64,000 nt of DNA. Source: Typhlomys cinereus. Its lineage: Eukaryota; Chordata; Mammalia; Rodentia; Platacanthomyidae. The DNA lies in contig JALPQD010000305.1 in assembly GCA_023101885.1 (NCBI GenBank), positions 108,276 to 172,275 on the forward strand, written 5' to 3'. The translations under genes and the position numbers were made by a program. Below are positions 11,611 through 22,759 of the stretch, one piece after another (position 1 is the first letter of the stretch; each line of letters opens with the position of its first letter). Under the pieces are notes generated by a model, which saw nothing but the letters and a program-made list of their open reading frames with translations, was not told the DNA's origin and made no database searches.

Positions 11611-12269
11611 CAAAAATGTAAGAACAGCTCCTACGTAAAGTGGTGCAAACTTTTTAGAAAGCAGCTGGGGAACATGTATGTGGGGACCATGGACGGCTTT
11701 TTAGAAAGCAGCTGCCGCAATCTCAGAAAAGTGCAGCTGCGATGACTCAGCCTCTCCACAACATAAGCACTCAAAAACACAACACGAAAGAATTGTTGCA
11801 GACAGCCTCCCCCTGCAAGCCTTCTTTCTGGGTGTTCAGTCAGCATCTCTCTCCTGGTCCGATGGACAGTCTCTCCTATCGATTTTCCCTGCCCCATCTG
11901 CCCGCTAGGGAAAGATCTCTCAGGGCACAGTCATTCGCAGGGCCTTCCTGCTCAAATATACAGTATTTTCTACAGTCTCTGGTGATGGGGCGCCTTTGTC
12001 AGGTGTATTGCCAAACTTATTCACCAAATGGGCCAATAGGCTCATCTCCATGCTCCTGTGCCCTCTGTTCCCATCTGCTAGTCCATATAGAAGGAATCCC
12101 TTCCTTTAGAAACTGCCTTTCAATCCTCAACACAATAGCAGTTGCTTTTCTTTGTGCTCCCGTGGGACAGCCTGCGATGAAATGGAAGGGAAATCACCAC
12201 ATCTCATCTTGGGATTTTTTTTTTGGTCAGTATTTTTCCCTCCACTTAATGAATTCCTTGAAGGTATAG
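11611..12269. other. Intergenic, no feature recognised
   Basis: A direct CTTTTTAGAAAGCAGCTG doublet occurs at 11649 and 11697. Otherwise nothing can be supported. The right edge is the start of duplication copy 2. Confidence 0.45.
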
Positions 12270-13539
12270 CTGTATGCCCAATAGGATATATCTCAGCAGA
12301 TGGATGCCTGCTCCCTGGTCACACTCTGAAAGATTACTGCACCATTTGGAGGTGAAGTGCAGTTAGTGGAGAACTTCTGTGGCTTCTAGTTATCAAATGA
12401 GCCTTAAACAAAACAAGGTTCCAACAAAAGGCCTCAGTACTCATTTCTTTGCTCTGTGAGTTTACTGATTTGTGAGGAATAATGGTGTATCCCTACGGGT
12501 CAGGGTACCGAAAGAGGAGGAGTCATTTTACTGCAAGGGGAGATGCGTGGGGTCATGCCTTTAAAGGACTATCTCACCATCTATATCTGTTCCCTTCATT
12601 TTCATTTTCAAGTATTCATGTGCTTCTTTACCTTTGATGGAAGCCAACACAGCCTGCATCTGTTTCCAATACATCTAATTCTCTCTAGTCCCCATTCTGT
12701 TGGGAGAGGCAGACAATGTAGTGCAATGGAGAGAACCCTTGACAATAGGCCAGGAGCCCTGGCTTCTAAGCCCATCTCTGCCACACAAACCCATGTGACC
12801 GTAAGCCAGCTTTGGCCTCTCTGGGACTAAGCTCTCCATGTAGTCAGGGGGGGAAAATTCACACTAGATGCTAATGGTTCTTCCACCTGGAAAGTTACAG
12901 GATTTATAAGGTGTCAATGCTCTGGCATACTAAAAAGTGATTTGAAAAATCTACCATAAATATTTAAATTAGCCAGCAACATATGCTGGCTCATCACATA
13001 ATCAGGAGCCATGTTAAGGAAGCGAGATCTGGAAGACAGAGGGTAATGCCTAATTTGGCACTCTTTTTCTTCTGCACTCCCCTCCTCAATCAAGTGTTCC
13101 AGGAACTTCTGTGTGCTTCCTCATTCTTGTTACTCTAACCCAGCTCTTAAGATGAAAAGTAGGAAGCTAGTAAGAAGCACTTCCCAGAGTCAGTTGTGGC
13201 CACTGTGAACCTTCACTTCTCTCTCTTCATTCTCTCCCCACCACCACCCCACATCATGCAGGGATTTTACCAAACCATGGGACTCCTTGTCCCCGAACAG
13301 CAGTGAGCTAATTCAATTCCCTTCCAGTTTGACTTGAATGTCTCATAAGGACAAAACGGTTCATTTTCTATCTGGTAATCTATAATGAACAGAAACGTAT
13401 TTGGCTCACGGTTCTGTAGTCCGGGCAGTCTGAGATTGAGGGGCTGCTTCTGGTGGGGTCTTCTTGCTGCCTAGTAACATAGCAGAAGGCATCACGTGGG
13501 GATGGATTCAGAGATAAAGTTGAAGCCTGAAGTCTATTT

Positions 13540-13561
13540 ATTTTATTTGTTTACTTATTTA

Positions 13562-13610
<49 letters not shown>

Positions 13611-13813
13611 CAGAAGGCACTGTGTGTGCTTTCGGAGGCCCAATGATGATTTCCAGAATCATCCTGGATTGCTTCTACATCCTTTTTGCTAGGCCAGAAA
13701 TGTGGGTCGCTGCCATTTCCATCTGGCATTTTTATGTGGGATCCAGGATCCAAACTCAGGTCCTTCTGTTTGCGAGACAGAGGCTTAACGGGTGAGCCAT
13801 TTCTCCAGTCCTT
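13540..13813 (-). mobile_element. Geo-type dimeric SINE (copy 2 of block)
   Basis: Counterpart of 5515-5789, with a longer and purer TG run (about 13563-13608). Confidence 0.85.
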
Positions 13814-14387
13814 TCATAGTCAGCCTTTAGCGCTTCACCTTCTTGAGTTCAACGATTCATAGCACTGTTACGTTAGGGAGTGTTTCCCCACATATGCTTC
13901 TTGGGAGCACATACAGGTACAGTACAAAGGGTGGTAGTTCCCATGCTAGTGGCACCCCAGGCCTGCTGGAGGAGAGAAGCTGGGCTCTTCTGACTCTCCT
14001 GCCAATCAGGTGCTGTGCTATGAGAGGTCATTACAATGTGAGGCAGGATCCCTGGCATCCAGGGAAACCTCAGGAGGAAGACATCAGGAGGAAAGTAAGC
14101 AGCATCTCCATAGTGACGAAGGGGAAAGGCCATTGTGCTCTGAGTAGTAAGAAGCAGGTCCTTGGAGGCAGAGAAGTGCTGAGCTGAGTTGCACAATTTG
14201 TGGGTGTGCTGGAGATGGGGGTACAGGAGGAATCTGGACAAACCAAAATCTTGAAGAGTCTTCCTGTGGTTTTATATCTATGTTATGGCGTGTGGTTTTT
14301 CATGGGGACATGTGACCAGATAGGGCACGATGATGACAAAGCAAATTAAAAAAAAAACGCCACTGAAGTCTCGCTTAATAAACCAAG

Positions 14388-14690
14388 CAGTTTATTGGGG
14401 TTCCTTACAGAAGCACGGGTGGGTGACTCAAAAGCAGCTGCATCACTGAGATGCCCACCCCAACCTGGAGATTCTCAAAGACCTTGCAGGCAGGGCCAAC
14501 AGAATCACCTCGTTTACCACCCGAATGTCCTTGAGGAGGAGGTCTAACAATCTCACCACTTTGTTAACTTGCCAGCCTTATAAGTCTCCCTTGTCCAGTC
14601 TCCTGAACCTCCCACGTCCCTCCAGGAAGGAGTGTTTCGATTTGAAAGAAATAACAAGTACAGCCCTATATTCCCAGCAATTGGTACTCG
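14388..14690 (-). repeat. Dispersed repeat of undetermined class (copy 2 of block)
   Basis: Counterpart of 6340-6645. Related sequence also at about 53800-54130. Confidence 0.5.
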
Positions 14691-15196
14691 GAGACAGGAG
14701 AAGCAGCCTGAGTACATGAGACCTTGTCAAACAAAGCCCCCTCTCTCCGAGGGTCAGCAAGTGGTGTTAGGAACCAAAGTCACAGGCAGGGAAGGTAATG
14801 CTGGGCAGGGGGTAGCCAGGGAAGGTGATGTTTGAGCAAAGAGCTACAGTAGGTGAGGAAATGCACCTTGGACATGCAGAGCCTGTCTTCTGGTCCTATT
14901 GCTGAGGGGGGAATGGAAATAGCATCAGAGTTGTGCTGGGTGGGGTTGACATTGAGGACTGTCATAAGAACTGGCATTTCCGCTGAGGTAGTAGGATCTT
15001 GATGGGGTCCCGGGCAGAGACCTGGGCTTGGATTTAGCCGGGCCACCTGCTCACTGGGCTCACACAATCCCTTGACAAGCACTGGTCGAGGTCCCCTTTC
15101 AACCTGCTGGCTTCAAGACAAAGGGTCCTTGCAAGACTGCCTTTCAGATTGTTTTGCTTTGCTTGGAGGGCCAGGGAGGAAGGCACTCGCTCCTTA

Positions 15197-15470
15197 TACT
15201 TTTTAAAAAATTTTTTATTTACTTATTTATTTAGTTTGTGTATCAGAGTTTAGTTTAGTTTAATTTAATTTAGTTTAGTTTGTGTATCCCTAAGGAGGGC
15301 CAAGGGTGACTTTGGGAATCATCCTGGATTACTTTTATCTCCTTTTTACTTGGGCTGACAACATTTTTCACCTGACTTTTTTTTTAAACGTAGGACCTGA
15401 AATTCGAACTCAGAACCTTCTGTTTGTAAGGCAGAGTCTTAACCTCTCAGCCATCTCTCTAGTCCTCCAA
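15197..15470 (-). mobile_element. Geo-type dimeric SINE, older (copy 2 of block)
   Basis: Counterpart of 7160-7418. Confidence 0.8.
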
Positions 15471-15774
15471 ATGCTTTCCTAAGACAGAACATGTCACCCA
15501 CACTAGCTAAGCAGATATGCAGCTGAGACTACACTTGAATTCCTGATCCTCCTGCTACCTCCTGAGTGCAAAATCTGACATTCCAGACTTGTAAAGAGCC
15601 TGCCTGGCTTCCATTTCCCTTTTGAAGGACAAAATGTCAACTCCCCTGACCCCAGTACAGAAACCCTTTTGCTTCAAGGGGTGAGGGACTCTTCCTGGTA
15701 CCTCCTTTAAGAGTCAGAATCAGGCCGACCCAGAAGGGCTGCCACTCTAGCCAGTACGTCCAAACTGTGAGGAA

Positions 15775-15945
15775 TGTACCTGGAATCCCAGTACTTGGGA
15801 AGCTGAGGCAGGAGGATGACAACTTTGAGGCCAGTTTGCACTTGTCTCAAAACAAAACAAGGCCTGAGATATATAGCTCAGCATTAGAATGCTTGTTTAG
15901 CATGTTTGAGGTCATCAGTTCAATCCCCAGTACTGTAATACAAAA
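15775..15945 (+). mobile_element. B1-like plus ID-like SINE pair (copy 2 of block)
   Basis: Counterpart of 7725-7875. Confidence 0.7.
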
Positions 15946-16053
15946 CACTGTTCATGGAAACCTGCTCCCCTGCGGCCAGTATATGTGCTCTGGATGGATG
16001 TGGGTCTTGGGGAGCCTCAGCTAGCTCACCTAGGGAGGGACTATTCTGGGAAT

Positions 16054-17240
16054 GGAATTGCCAGTGGGAGAGACCCTATGACAGAGCCCCCTTGCCTTTT
16101 CTGTTTTTCCCCCAGAAGGGCCCTGGAGTTCTGCCAGGTCCTATGTGTAGAAGGCCAAGGTCCCATTGGTTTTATTTTCCCGAAGTCCTGGTCTTGTCTT
16201 ACCTGGCCTGCCACTGGACCTCAGACTTTTTTAGATTTGCATCTAGCCCAGTCCTGGCTCAGATGGCTTAATGCCAGGCAAGTTTCTGATGCAGACTGAC
16301 TTCTGCTTGGTTTTCCCATCCATATGAAAGGGACCCTAGGAGGGTTCATGGGACCTTGTGCCACTCAAGAGCACCGGGTTGAACAAAATAACCAGGACTT
16401 CTGGTGGGGTGCTCTTTTAGGGTGGTCCCAGGGCAAGCATCTCAGCGCAGTCTGAAATGAGGGCAAGGAACTGCCCCAACCACCTTAGGCAAAGCTGTGG
16501 GATGAACTGCACAGGGCCCCAGGGCTCAAGACTTGGCCGGTTCTCAACTGACAAATCCCAGGAGACTATCAGTCCTGAACTGGGCCGTGGGGCAGGAGAT
16601 CCAGACCCTCCCCACCCACCTAGTCCCCTGCAGACTTCTCTTAGGCCAATCCCAGAGGGTGGTGACTACTCTGGCCAGCTCACCAAAGGCCGTATAGTGC
16701 CCACAACTGGCTTTCAGTCTGACCCTTGTGGGGACTTGGACTGGCCTCTGATCCTGTGGGGTCCCAGGAGGCCTAGCTGGAAAGCTGCCAAGTCTTCCCA
16801 GTGGTGCACACCTCTTATAAAAGCCCCCAACCACCTCCCAACACATGTTACCTGCAGGGAAAGGCAGAAGGGGAGGAGAGAGAGTGTGCCAAGGCACCAG
16901 GCCTGAGGGCATGGGCAATACCAGACAAGGCGAGGGGAGACACTGGGTAATGCTGGGTCATTTAGGGGTGCAGAATGGAGCAAAGGCAAGAAGACCTGGA
17001 GGCCATCAATCCAAAACCTCGCCTGTCCACATCTGGAATGATTATAAAGGCTCTGTTGAAAGATTTGGCTCCATTGGAGGTCTTTGCAGCAGCCTTGATA
17101 CTTTCCAAAGGATCCATCAGTTCCAGCTCAGTCCAGTCCTGCCCTGGAGAGCAACTCCCAATGACATTTTTCCTGGATTTTCTTTATCAGGCCAGGAGCG
17201 GAATTCAGAGTCTAAAATAATCTATGCACTTTACCTGTGA
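16054..17240. other. Unique intergenic sequence upstream of Hmgb3
   Basis: About 1.2 kb free of recognised repeats and fairly GC-rich. Overlapping open frames on both strands have no recognisable domain. It could hold distal regulatory sequence, but nothing specific is visible. Confidence 0.5.
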
Positions 17241-17251
17241 GCCCCAATTGA

Positions 17252-17262
17252 CTAAAAAAAAT

Positions 17263-17316
<54 letters not shown>

Positions 17317-17685
17317 AGAGAGCACTGTGTGTCCCTATGGAGGACCAAGGGTGACTTTGGGAATCATCCAGGATTGCTTCTACCTTCTTTTTACTTGGCT
17401 CTGGGATTCCCAGACTCCACCACAAGGGCTAGAAGGGCATGCCACTACCATTTCCATCTGGCGTGTTTTTTTGTTTAAATGGGACCTAGAATTTGAACCC
17501 AGGACCTTCTGCTTTCGAGGCAGACACTTAACCCTGAGCTATCTCTCCAGCTCATTTTTTTTTTTAATTTTTGGAGATAGAGTCTTGCTACCAAGCCAGT
17601 TAGCCCCAAACTCCACCTCCTCCAATCTTGGCCTTCCAGGAGCTGAGATTACAGGAGCATGCCACTATGTAGGGCTTTACTGACT
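17252..17685 (-). mobile_element. Geo-type dimeric SINE followed by a B1-like SINE
   Basis: 17252-17553 has a (TG)n of about 50 bp, the standard body and the head reversed (CTATCTCTCCAGCTC). 17557-17685 is a reversed B1 with a poly-T start and CTGAGATTACAGGAGC. Confidence 0.8.
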
Positions 17686-18305
17686 CCTCAAGTTGACCCA
17701 GTTGGTGGTCTGGAAAGTGTCATTGAAGCCCTGGGTACCCAACTGAAGACATTAGGGCCTGTGTATGGAGGGGGGGGTGTTGAGTGTGCCACAGGCCTAG
17801 GGGTTCACTTTTACTGAATGACGAGGCTTCTGCTTAATCTTTTGGGGGCCTTCAACCAATGGGGCCTGGAAACCTCTTTAAATAACATTGGCCACACTTC
17901 ATCCCATTTCATATTTACTTTTGATGTTTTCATAACTTCTCTAGGCAGCCAAGCAGCTTAAGGGATTCTGTTTGTGGTTGTCCTTTGTGGATAGGCCTTG
18001 CCTGGTTCTAGAACTCAGAGCTGATTGACGGGCCTCTAGTGCTCTCCCTCTCCCTGGCCAGTTGCTCACATACCCGGCTGACTGGGTGCTCTTTCCACAG
18101 TGCTCCCCACCCCTGAGTTGGTGAGTACCGACTGCTTCTTTGCTGCACTGCAGAGGCCCACCAGCTTGGATTTCCTGAGATCAGCATCCTGTCTTTGGGA
18201 GAGATGATGTATGTGACATGTCAAAGTGCTTACCAGGAAGTCACTGACAGAGCCCAAAGCCAATCATGTCCCTTCCTTATGTCCTTCCTGTTATTCATTA
18301 GTAGG
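17686..18305. other. Intergenic, no repeat recognised
   Basis: Unique-looking sequence with a G run at 17770. No coding signal. Confidence 0.5.
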
Positions 18306-18309
18306 CACA

Positions 18310-18780
18310 CTTTTTATTTTTTTTTGAGACAGGGTCTTACTGTGCAGCCAACCCAGGCTGGCCTCCAACAAGATCATTAAGTCTCAACTTTCTAAATACC
18401 AATTATAGGCATGCATTTCTCTGTTTGGCCATTACTGGGGATTTAATAGATGGGTTTGGATTATGAAAGTGTTGGTAGGGTGGGAACATACCAGGTCACG
18501 GCCTATGCTCTGGTATGCTGCACCGAAGGAAAGGAGGCCCATGGGGAAGGGCTGAAGGAATCTACGGGGGGGGGGAGCTGGAAAAGGTTGTGGACACTTA
18601 GCATGGTGTGTGTTGGATGGGGTTGGGGTAGGGAACTGTAACTGTCACTTTCACATCTAACACTTTTATGGTTTTGCTTTTTGAGATGAAGTAGCCCAGA
18701 CTGGCCTCAAACCAATAGCAATCCTCCTGACTTGGCTCCCAAGTTCTGGAATTGTAGCTGTGCACCACCCACTCAGTCTT
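18310..18780 (-). mobile_element. Two minus-strand B1-like SINEs
   Basis: 18310-18440 begins TTTTTTTTTGAGACAGGGTC, and 18670-18780 contains TTTTTGAGATGAAGTAGCCC. Unique sequence separates them. Confidence 0.65.
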
Positions 18781-18901
18781 CTGACACTCTTAGTGATGTT
18801 AGAGTCTCGGTGCTCAAGGTTCTGATGAGCACAATCTGACGTTGGGGTGTGGGGGTGGAGCTTAAGCTCAGTGTAAGGAGCAGTCGCTTTCCTTGGAGCA
18901 G

Positions 18902-18952
18902 AGATGGAAATCATCCCTGTGAATGACAAGGACAGACCGCTGCTCTTCAAAA
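18902..18952 (+). other. Exon-like segment (speculative)
   Basis: 51 bp bounded by a plausible acceptor (CTTTCCTTGGAGCAG) and a near-perfect donor (AAAA followed by GTGAGTAT). It contains an ATG at 18904 opening 16 codons, MEIIPVNDKDRPLLFK, and a split codon. I recognise no protein. Chance is the likelier explanation, but the donor is strong and the position is 1.7 kb upstream of the Hmgb3 promoter. Confidence 0.15.
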
Positions 18953-20039
18953 GTGAGTATACAGAGAGAGAAGAGACCAGCCTGGTGGGGGAAAGAAGGG
19001 TCTTGGGGTGGGCTTCTTGGCAGCATTCCCTGTGTGGGTGGTGAACAGGCTCCCTTTTCTTTGGTGAGACCACCAATCTCTTGCTTTTGGGAGTGCTAAG
19101 TGGAGCTGCCCAGTATGGCCAGGATGCTGAACGAATGCTGAATGTATCCTTAGAGTCTAGTCTGACTCTCTGGGTATACCTGGCAACCATGAGAGGGCAA
19201 GATGTATTGATTGAGAGGTGGTCAGATTACACGGAATCCCCATTCTTCTCTGGGGTGGGGGCAGGAATCCTCCCCCACGGGTGGGTCCCTGAGAAACGAT
19301 CTACTTGGTCATAAGAAGGGTGAGGAATCAGATCATAAATGGAACGGTGACCCTAAGGTATTATTGCCACCACATTTCAACCTTCAAAATGTACCATTTC
19401 TTCCACCTTTTACGGGAAGATTGGGATAGCTGAAGGTCGCAGGGGCCTGTTGATACTTCTTGATGGGTAGGCAGTTACTGAAACCAGGGCCTCTGTATGC
19501 TGAGCTGCCCCCCCATCCCCCAGTCCTCTGGGATGCTTTTCAAGCAACATGGATGCCACCGGGGGAGGAGGGAAGATCGCCTCCTAGATGGCTGCCTTGT
19601 CCAGTGCTGAGTACTCCATGATCAGCCCTTCTTAGCAATACCTGCCACTCCTCATCTAGGCAGGCCAAATTCCCACAAATTTCCCAATCTCCAGGACAGG
19701 TGACACTACCCCCAGTCAAGTCTTTGAAAATCTTTGATCCGATCAAAAAAGGGCCACACCATCAGCCAGGAGCAAAAACTTAAGGCCAAGTCAATGTGTT
19801 TGTTCTGACGGGGGGGGGGGGAAGAAGGGGGTCAGCAGGGAGAGCATGCTGTTCTAACCTAGTGCTGGAAGGGGGCAAACTCTAGCCTCACTCTCTGCGC
19901 GCACAAAACGACCATTTCTCACCTCTCTTCTGGCTCTTGTCAGATTCCGGTTTTTGTTTTGTTTTGGTTTTTTTTTTTTTTTTTTTCTCCTATAACTAGC
20001 CTACTCCCTCCCCTCCGACTCTGGTTTCCACAATTGTAG
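18953..20039. other. Upstream flank of the Hmgb3 CpG island
   Basis: Unique sequence with homopolymer runs (G run about 19810-19822, T run about 19969-19986). No gene or SINE can be supported. Confidence 0.5.
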
Positions 20040-20549
20040 ACGCTAACACAGAGTTTCCAGCCATGATTGGAAAAGAGCGCGTTTGAATGCGAACGGCTAG
20101 TGCAGAACCAGGCTTCTTTCGAGTAGGCGTCGAAAGCTGCCGATCTCCACGAGGATGCAGCGACTCGGGGTTGGACAACCGAGTGCGGACCTGCCAGCCA
20201 GGCTCCAGCGGCATCGCTGCGGGTGGAACTGGATGGAGGGAGGGCCGTGGACCCTCGCAGCTAGGTCCGGGGAGGTTTCCTGGGGCAGGGTCCAGGGCGA
20301 GGAGTGGCCGGGGTGCCGCGCGGCAGGGACAGAGGGCAGTGCCTCCCGGCACGACCTCGCTTTCCCACGCCAGGGGCCGGGGCCTCCGGGAATCGCCAGG
20401 CCACCTCCCCGAAGTCCTTGGAGGGCGCGGCTCGGTTCGGGGAGGGCGGCACGGGAGGTGGGCAAGAGGAAAGACAGTCCTTCGGTTTCACCTCGGAAGC
20501 CGGCGCCCGCGGGATGTTCTGTTTGAATGAATGATCCCAGAGGCCGTGC

Positions 20550-20643
20550 CCAATGGGCATGGGCACCTACTTAATATGCATGAGGCTCACAGCCAATGGT
20601 CGGGCGAGGAGGTTGTTTTAAACGGCGGAGCCCGCTGGCCAAT
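20550..20643 (+). promoter_or_regulatory. Hmgb3: Triple CCAAT-box cluster with a TTTAAA element
   Basis: Plus-strand CCAAT pentamers occur at 20550-20554, 20593-20597 and 20639-20643, 43 and 46 bp apart. The last two are in strong NF-Y context (GCCAATGG, GGCCAATCAG). A TTTAAA hexamer flanked by CGGCGG sits between them at 20617-20622. Clustered NF-Y sites next to a TTTRAA-like CHR element are typical of cell-cycle-regulated promoters. That fits a proliferation-associated HMGB gene, but it is inferred from motifs only. Confidence 0.55.
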
Positions 20644-20735
20644 CAGGCGGCTCTCGTGGAAGCAGCTAGCGCGAGGCTGGGGAGCGCTGAGCCGCGCGTC
20701 GTGCCCTGCGCTGCCCAGACTAGCGAACAATACAG
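20644..20735 (+). other. Hmgb3: Candidate upstream non-coding first exon of Hmgb3
   Basis: A strong donor, CAG followed by GTACGT, ends this segment at 20735, just downstream of the CCAAT cluster and about 2 kb before the coding exon. The start is placed loosely after the last CCAAT box. It would be an untranslated exon spliced to the acceptor at about 22760. The alternative is that all transcripts start further down, near 21660. Confidence 0.4.
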
Positions 20736-21669
20736 GTACGTTTCGCACCGCCCGCGCCCGCCGCCGCCGCTTCTGCAGCCGCAGCGGCGCCCGCACAACT
20801 TTCCGGCCCGCGCCTCCGCGAGCGCGCCCGCCGCCGCCTGCCTCGGCTCCCGCACGCTGGCCGCCTCTCCGCCCTCCCTCTGGCTCGGTGGCCGGGCACG
20901 AAGGAGCGATTCAGGTGTTGCAACTTTTCGGATGCCTTCGCCCGAGCTCCCCGCTCCCGCGTCTCGGCCCTAGCCGCGGAGCCCCGCGGCGGCTGCCTCC
21001 GGGGCCAGCAGCCCCGGGGGCTGAACGAGCCCCCGAGCCAGATGTTCCGCAGCTGCGGCGGCGCGGCGAGCTGAGGGGCGGCTGCGGGTTGCGGGCTGCG
21101 GCGGCGCGCGCGTCCCAGCGCGGGGCGGGAGGCAGCGGTGGAAAGGGGACCGGACGCACCCCGGCCCCGGACGGACTCCGCAGGGAGCGGGCGGCCGGCC
21201 GGGGGCTGCGACGCGGGCAAACTTCGCCGGCGGGTTCGGTCGGCGGGGGGTGGGGGGCGTGCGGGCTGCGCCGGGGGCTCGGCAGGAACATGGCCGTCGC
21301 GGAGCGCCCAGGGCTGGGGGGGCAGGTGTCGCTCGGCCGCCGCCGCAGGAGGAGCGTGGCTGCCGCGGTGCGGGGCCCCGGTGCGGCCAGGCGGCGGGCC
21401 CTAGGTCCCGGGCCGACGACGTGCAGGGCCGGGGGCGCCGCCGCGGGCCCCGGCTCGCGGAGCGTCATGGCTGCACGGGCGCCTTTGTTATCCCAAGGAG
21501 TGCGCCCCGCGTCGGGGGGCGGGGAGGGCCGGCTGGCGGCCCCGCGCCCTCGGGCGGCCGGCGCGGGGCGGGGCGGGGCGGGGTGGGGGCCGGCGAGCGG
21601 GCGACGGTGGCGGGGCCCGGGCCGCTTTGTTCGCCGCCGCCGCCGCCTGCGCCGGCCGCGCGCGGATCA

Positions 21670-21811
21670 GCCATTTTAGCGAGCGGAGCTCGGAGGCGCG
21701 GCGGCCGCCACGGCCACGACTGTCGCCGGCCCGGCCCCACGGACCCCCCGCGCGCCGCCGCCGCCCCCGAGCCCGCGCGCTCCCCGGGGGTGGCAGCGGG
21801 GGATTTCACAG
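21670..21811 (+). other. Hmgb3: Candidate main non-coding first exon of Hmgb3
   Basis: A GCCATTTT motif at about 21671, the kind of YY1-like element often found at HMG and other housekeeping start sites, is followed by 140 bp of GC-rich leader. The leader ends at 21811 in CACAG, followed by the donor GTACTT. A second donor (AAG followed by GTGAAT, exon end 21850) is possible and would carry an upstream ATG at 21844. The start is approximate. Confidence 0.5.
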
Positions 21812-21981
21812 GTACTTTCTTTCATCCCGAGGCCTTGGACAAAATGGAAGGTGAATTATGGTTGTCCGGAGAACCCGGTGCGTGATCCGAGTCGGGATGC
21901 CCGCCGCGGCTCGGGACTCCCGGTGCCGGGTCCCCGCCCCACCCGGGCTGCCGTGTCGCAGCTAGGATGCGGCCCCGCGGA

Positions 21982-22759
21982 CCGTCGCTATCAAGGGGAA
22001 CCCTTTAGTTTTATGTGATGACCTTGGGTGTGAGAAAAGGAAAAGATGGCGGGAAGCGGGGGGGGGGACAGGGACGATGACATGCCACAGCTGCATTTTG
22101 ATTTGGAAACTTTGGAGAAAGTGTTCCCGGCTGGACCTGCATTTCTGCGTTACCCAAGGGGGAGACTAGGCCTTTTGATATCCCCTCCCCCTTCACATCG
22201 CGACAAAGTGATGGATTTCAACTAACACGGAGAGATACCTGCTCGCTCTTTCTATCACCCCAGTTCTGAAAGACATTTTTTTTAAATAAGCCGAATGGCA
22301 TCAGCAATAGTATCCTTTTACACCTGCACCCCCCTTTTTTTGGCTTGGATGTCGTTTAGATGTAAAAAGAAGGATGAGCCATCCCTGTGATTAAGTCTAT
22401 CATCTGCAAATGTGCTTTCTCAATTGTGCTTCCCATTTGGCGTCGTAGTTTCCAAACTAGTGGTACTTCAATAACGGGAAATGCTCAGCATCCCACTTAA
22501 GAGCGTCTTCCCCATCCGAAAAACTTGATGAGCACTGGGAAGAAGTAACTCAGAAGGCAGTGCACTTCATGCTGATCAAAAGTTAAATGACAAGACATAG
22601 TGAGACTGATTTCCTTCTATGCCTTCTGCTAGTGATTGTCAGGCACGGAAGGAAGAAAGATCCCTTCCCAGAAAATGCATGTGGCATTGCCTTTCGTGCA
22701 TCTTTACTTTTCATCCACTCCTCATATTTTTTTCTTTGTCTCCTCTTCCCCCATCACAG
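21982..22759 (+). other. Hmgb3: Hmgb3 5' intron, downstream part
   Basis: AT-balanced, repeat-free sequence between the CpG island and the first coding exon. It ends in a long pyrimidine tract. Confidence 0.8.

Larger units (their letters stand above)
12270..16053 (+). repeat. Direct duplication, copy 2
   Basis: This is the second, apparently cleaner copy of the block at 4270-7996, offset by exactly 8000 bp at its left edge. Beyond 16053 it continues into unique DNA, whereas copy 1 stops at the gap. Left flanks of the two copies are unrelated. Confidence 0.9.
20040..21980 (+). promoter_or_regulatory. Hmgb3: CpG-island promoter region of Hmgb3
   Basis: The sequence changes abruptly from AT-balanced intergenic DNA to about 1.9 kb of very GC-rich, CpG-dense DNA immediately upstream of the Hmgb3 coding exons. 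It contains three CCAAT boxes (20550, 20593, 20639), many GGGCGG-type Sp1/KLF sites, a G-run cluster near 21561-21591 and a GCCATTTT (YY1-like) motif at about 21671. At least two good splice donors lie in it (after 20735 and after 21811). This is what a broad housekeeping-type promoter with alternative first exons looks like. Long open frames here in several frames and both strands come from the base composition and are not called as genes. Transcription start sites cannot be fixed from sequence alone. Confidence 0.85.

Noticed and set aside
11742..12269. 175-codon plus-strand open frame ending at the duplication edge
   Set aside because: No recognisable domain, no splice or promoter context, and its end is set by the duplication junction.
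18666..19190. 174-codon minus-strand open frame
   Set aside because: Its end lies inside a B1-like SINE and no domain or codon signal is seen.
20531..21679. 382-codon open frame across the CpG island, with several overlapping frames on both strands
   Set aside because: Pro/Arg/Gly/Ala-rich composition, open in many frames at once because GC-rich DNA has few stops. It crosses the likely promoter and splice donors.
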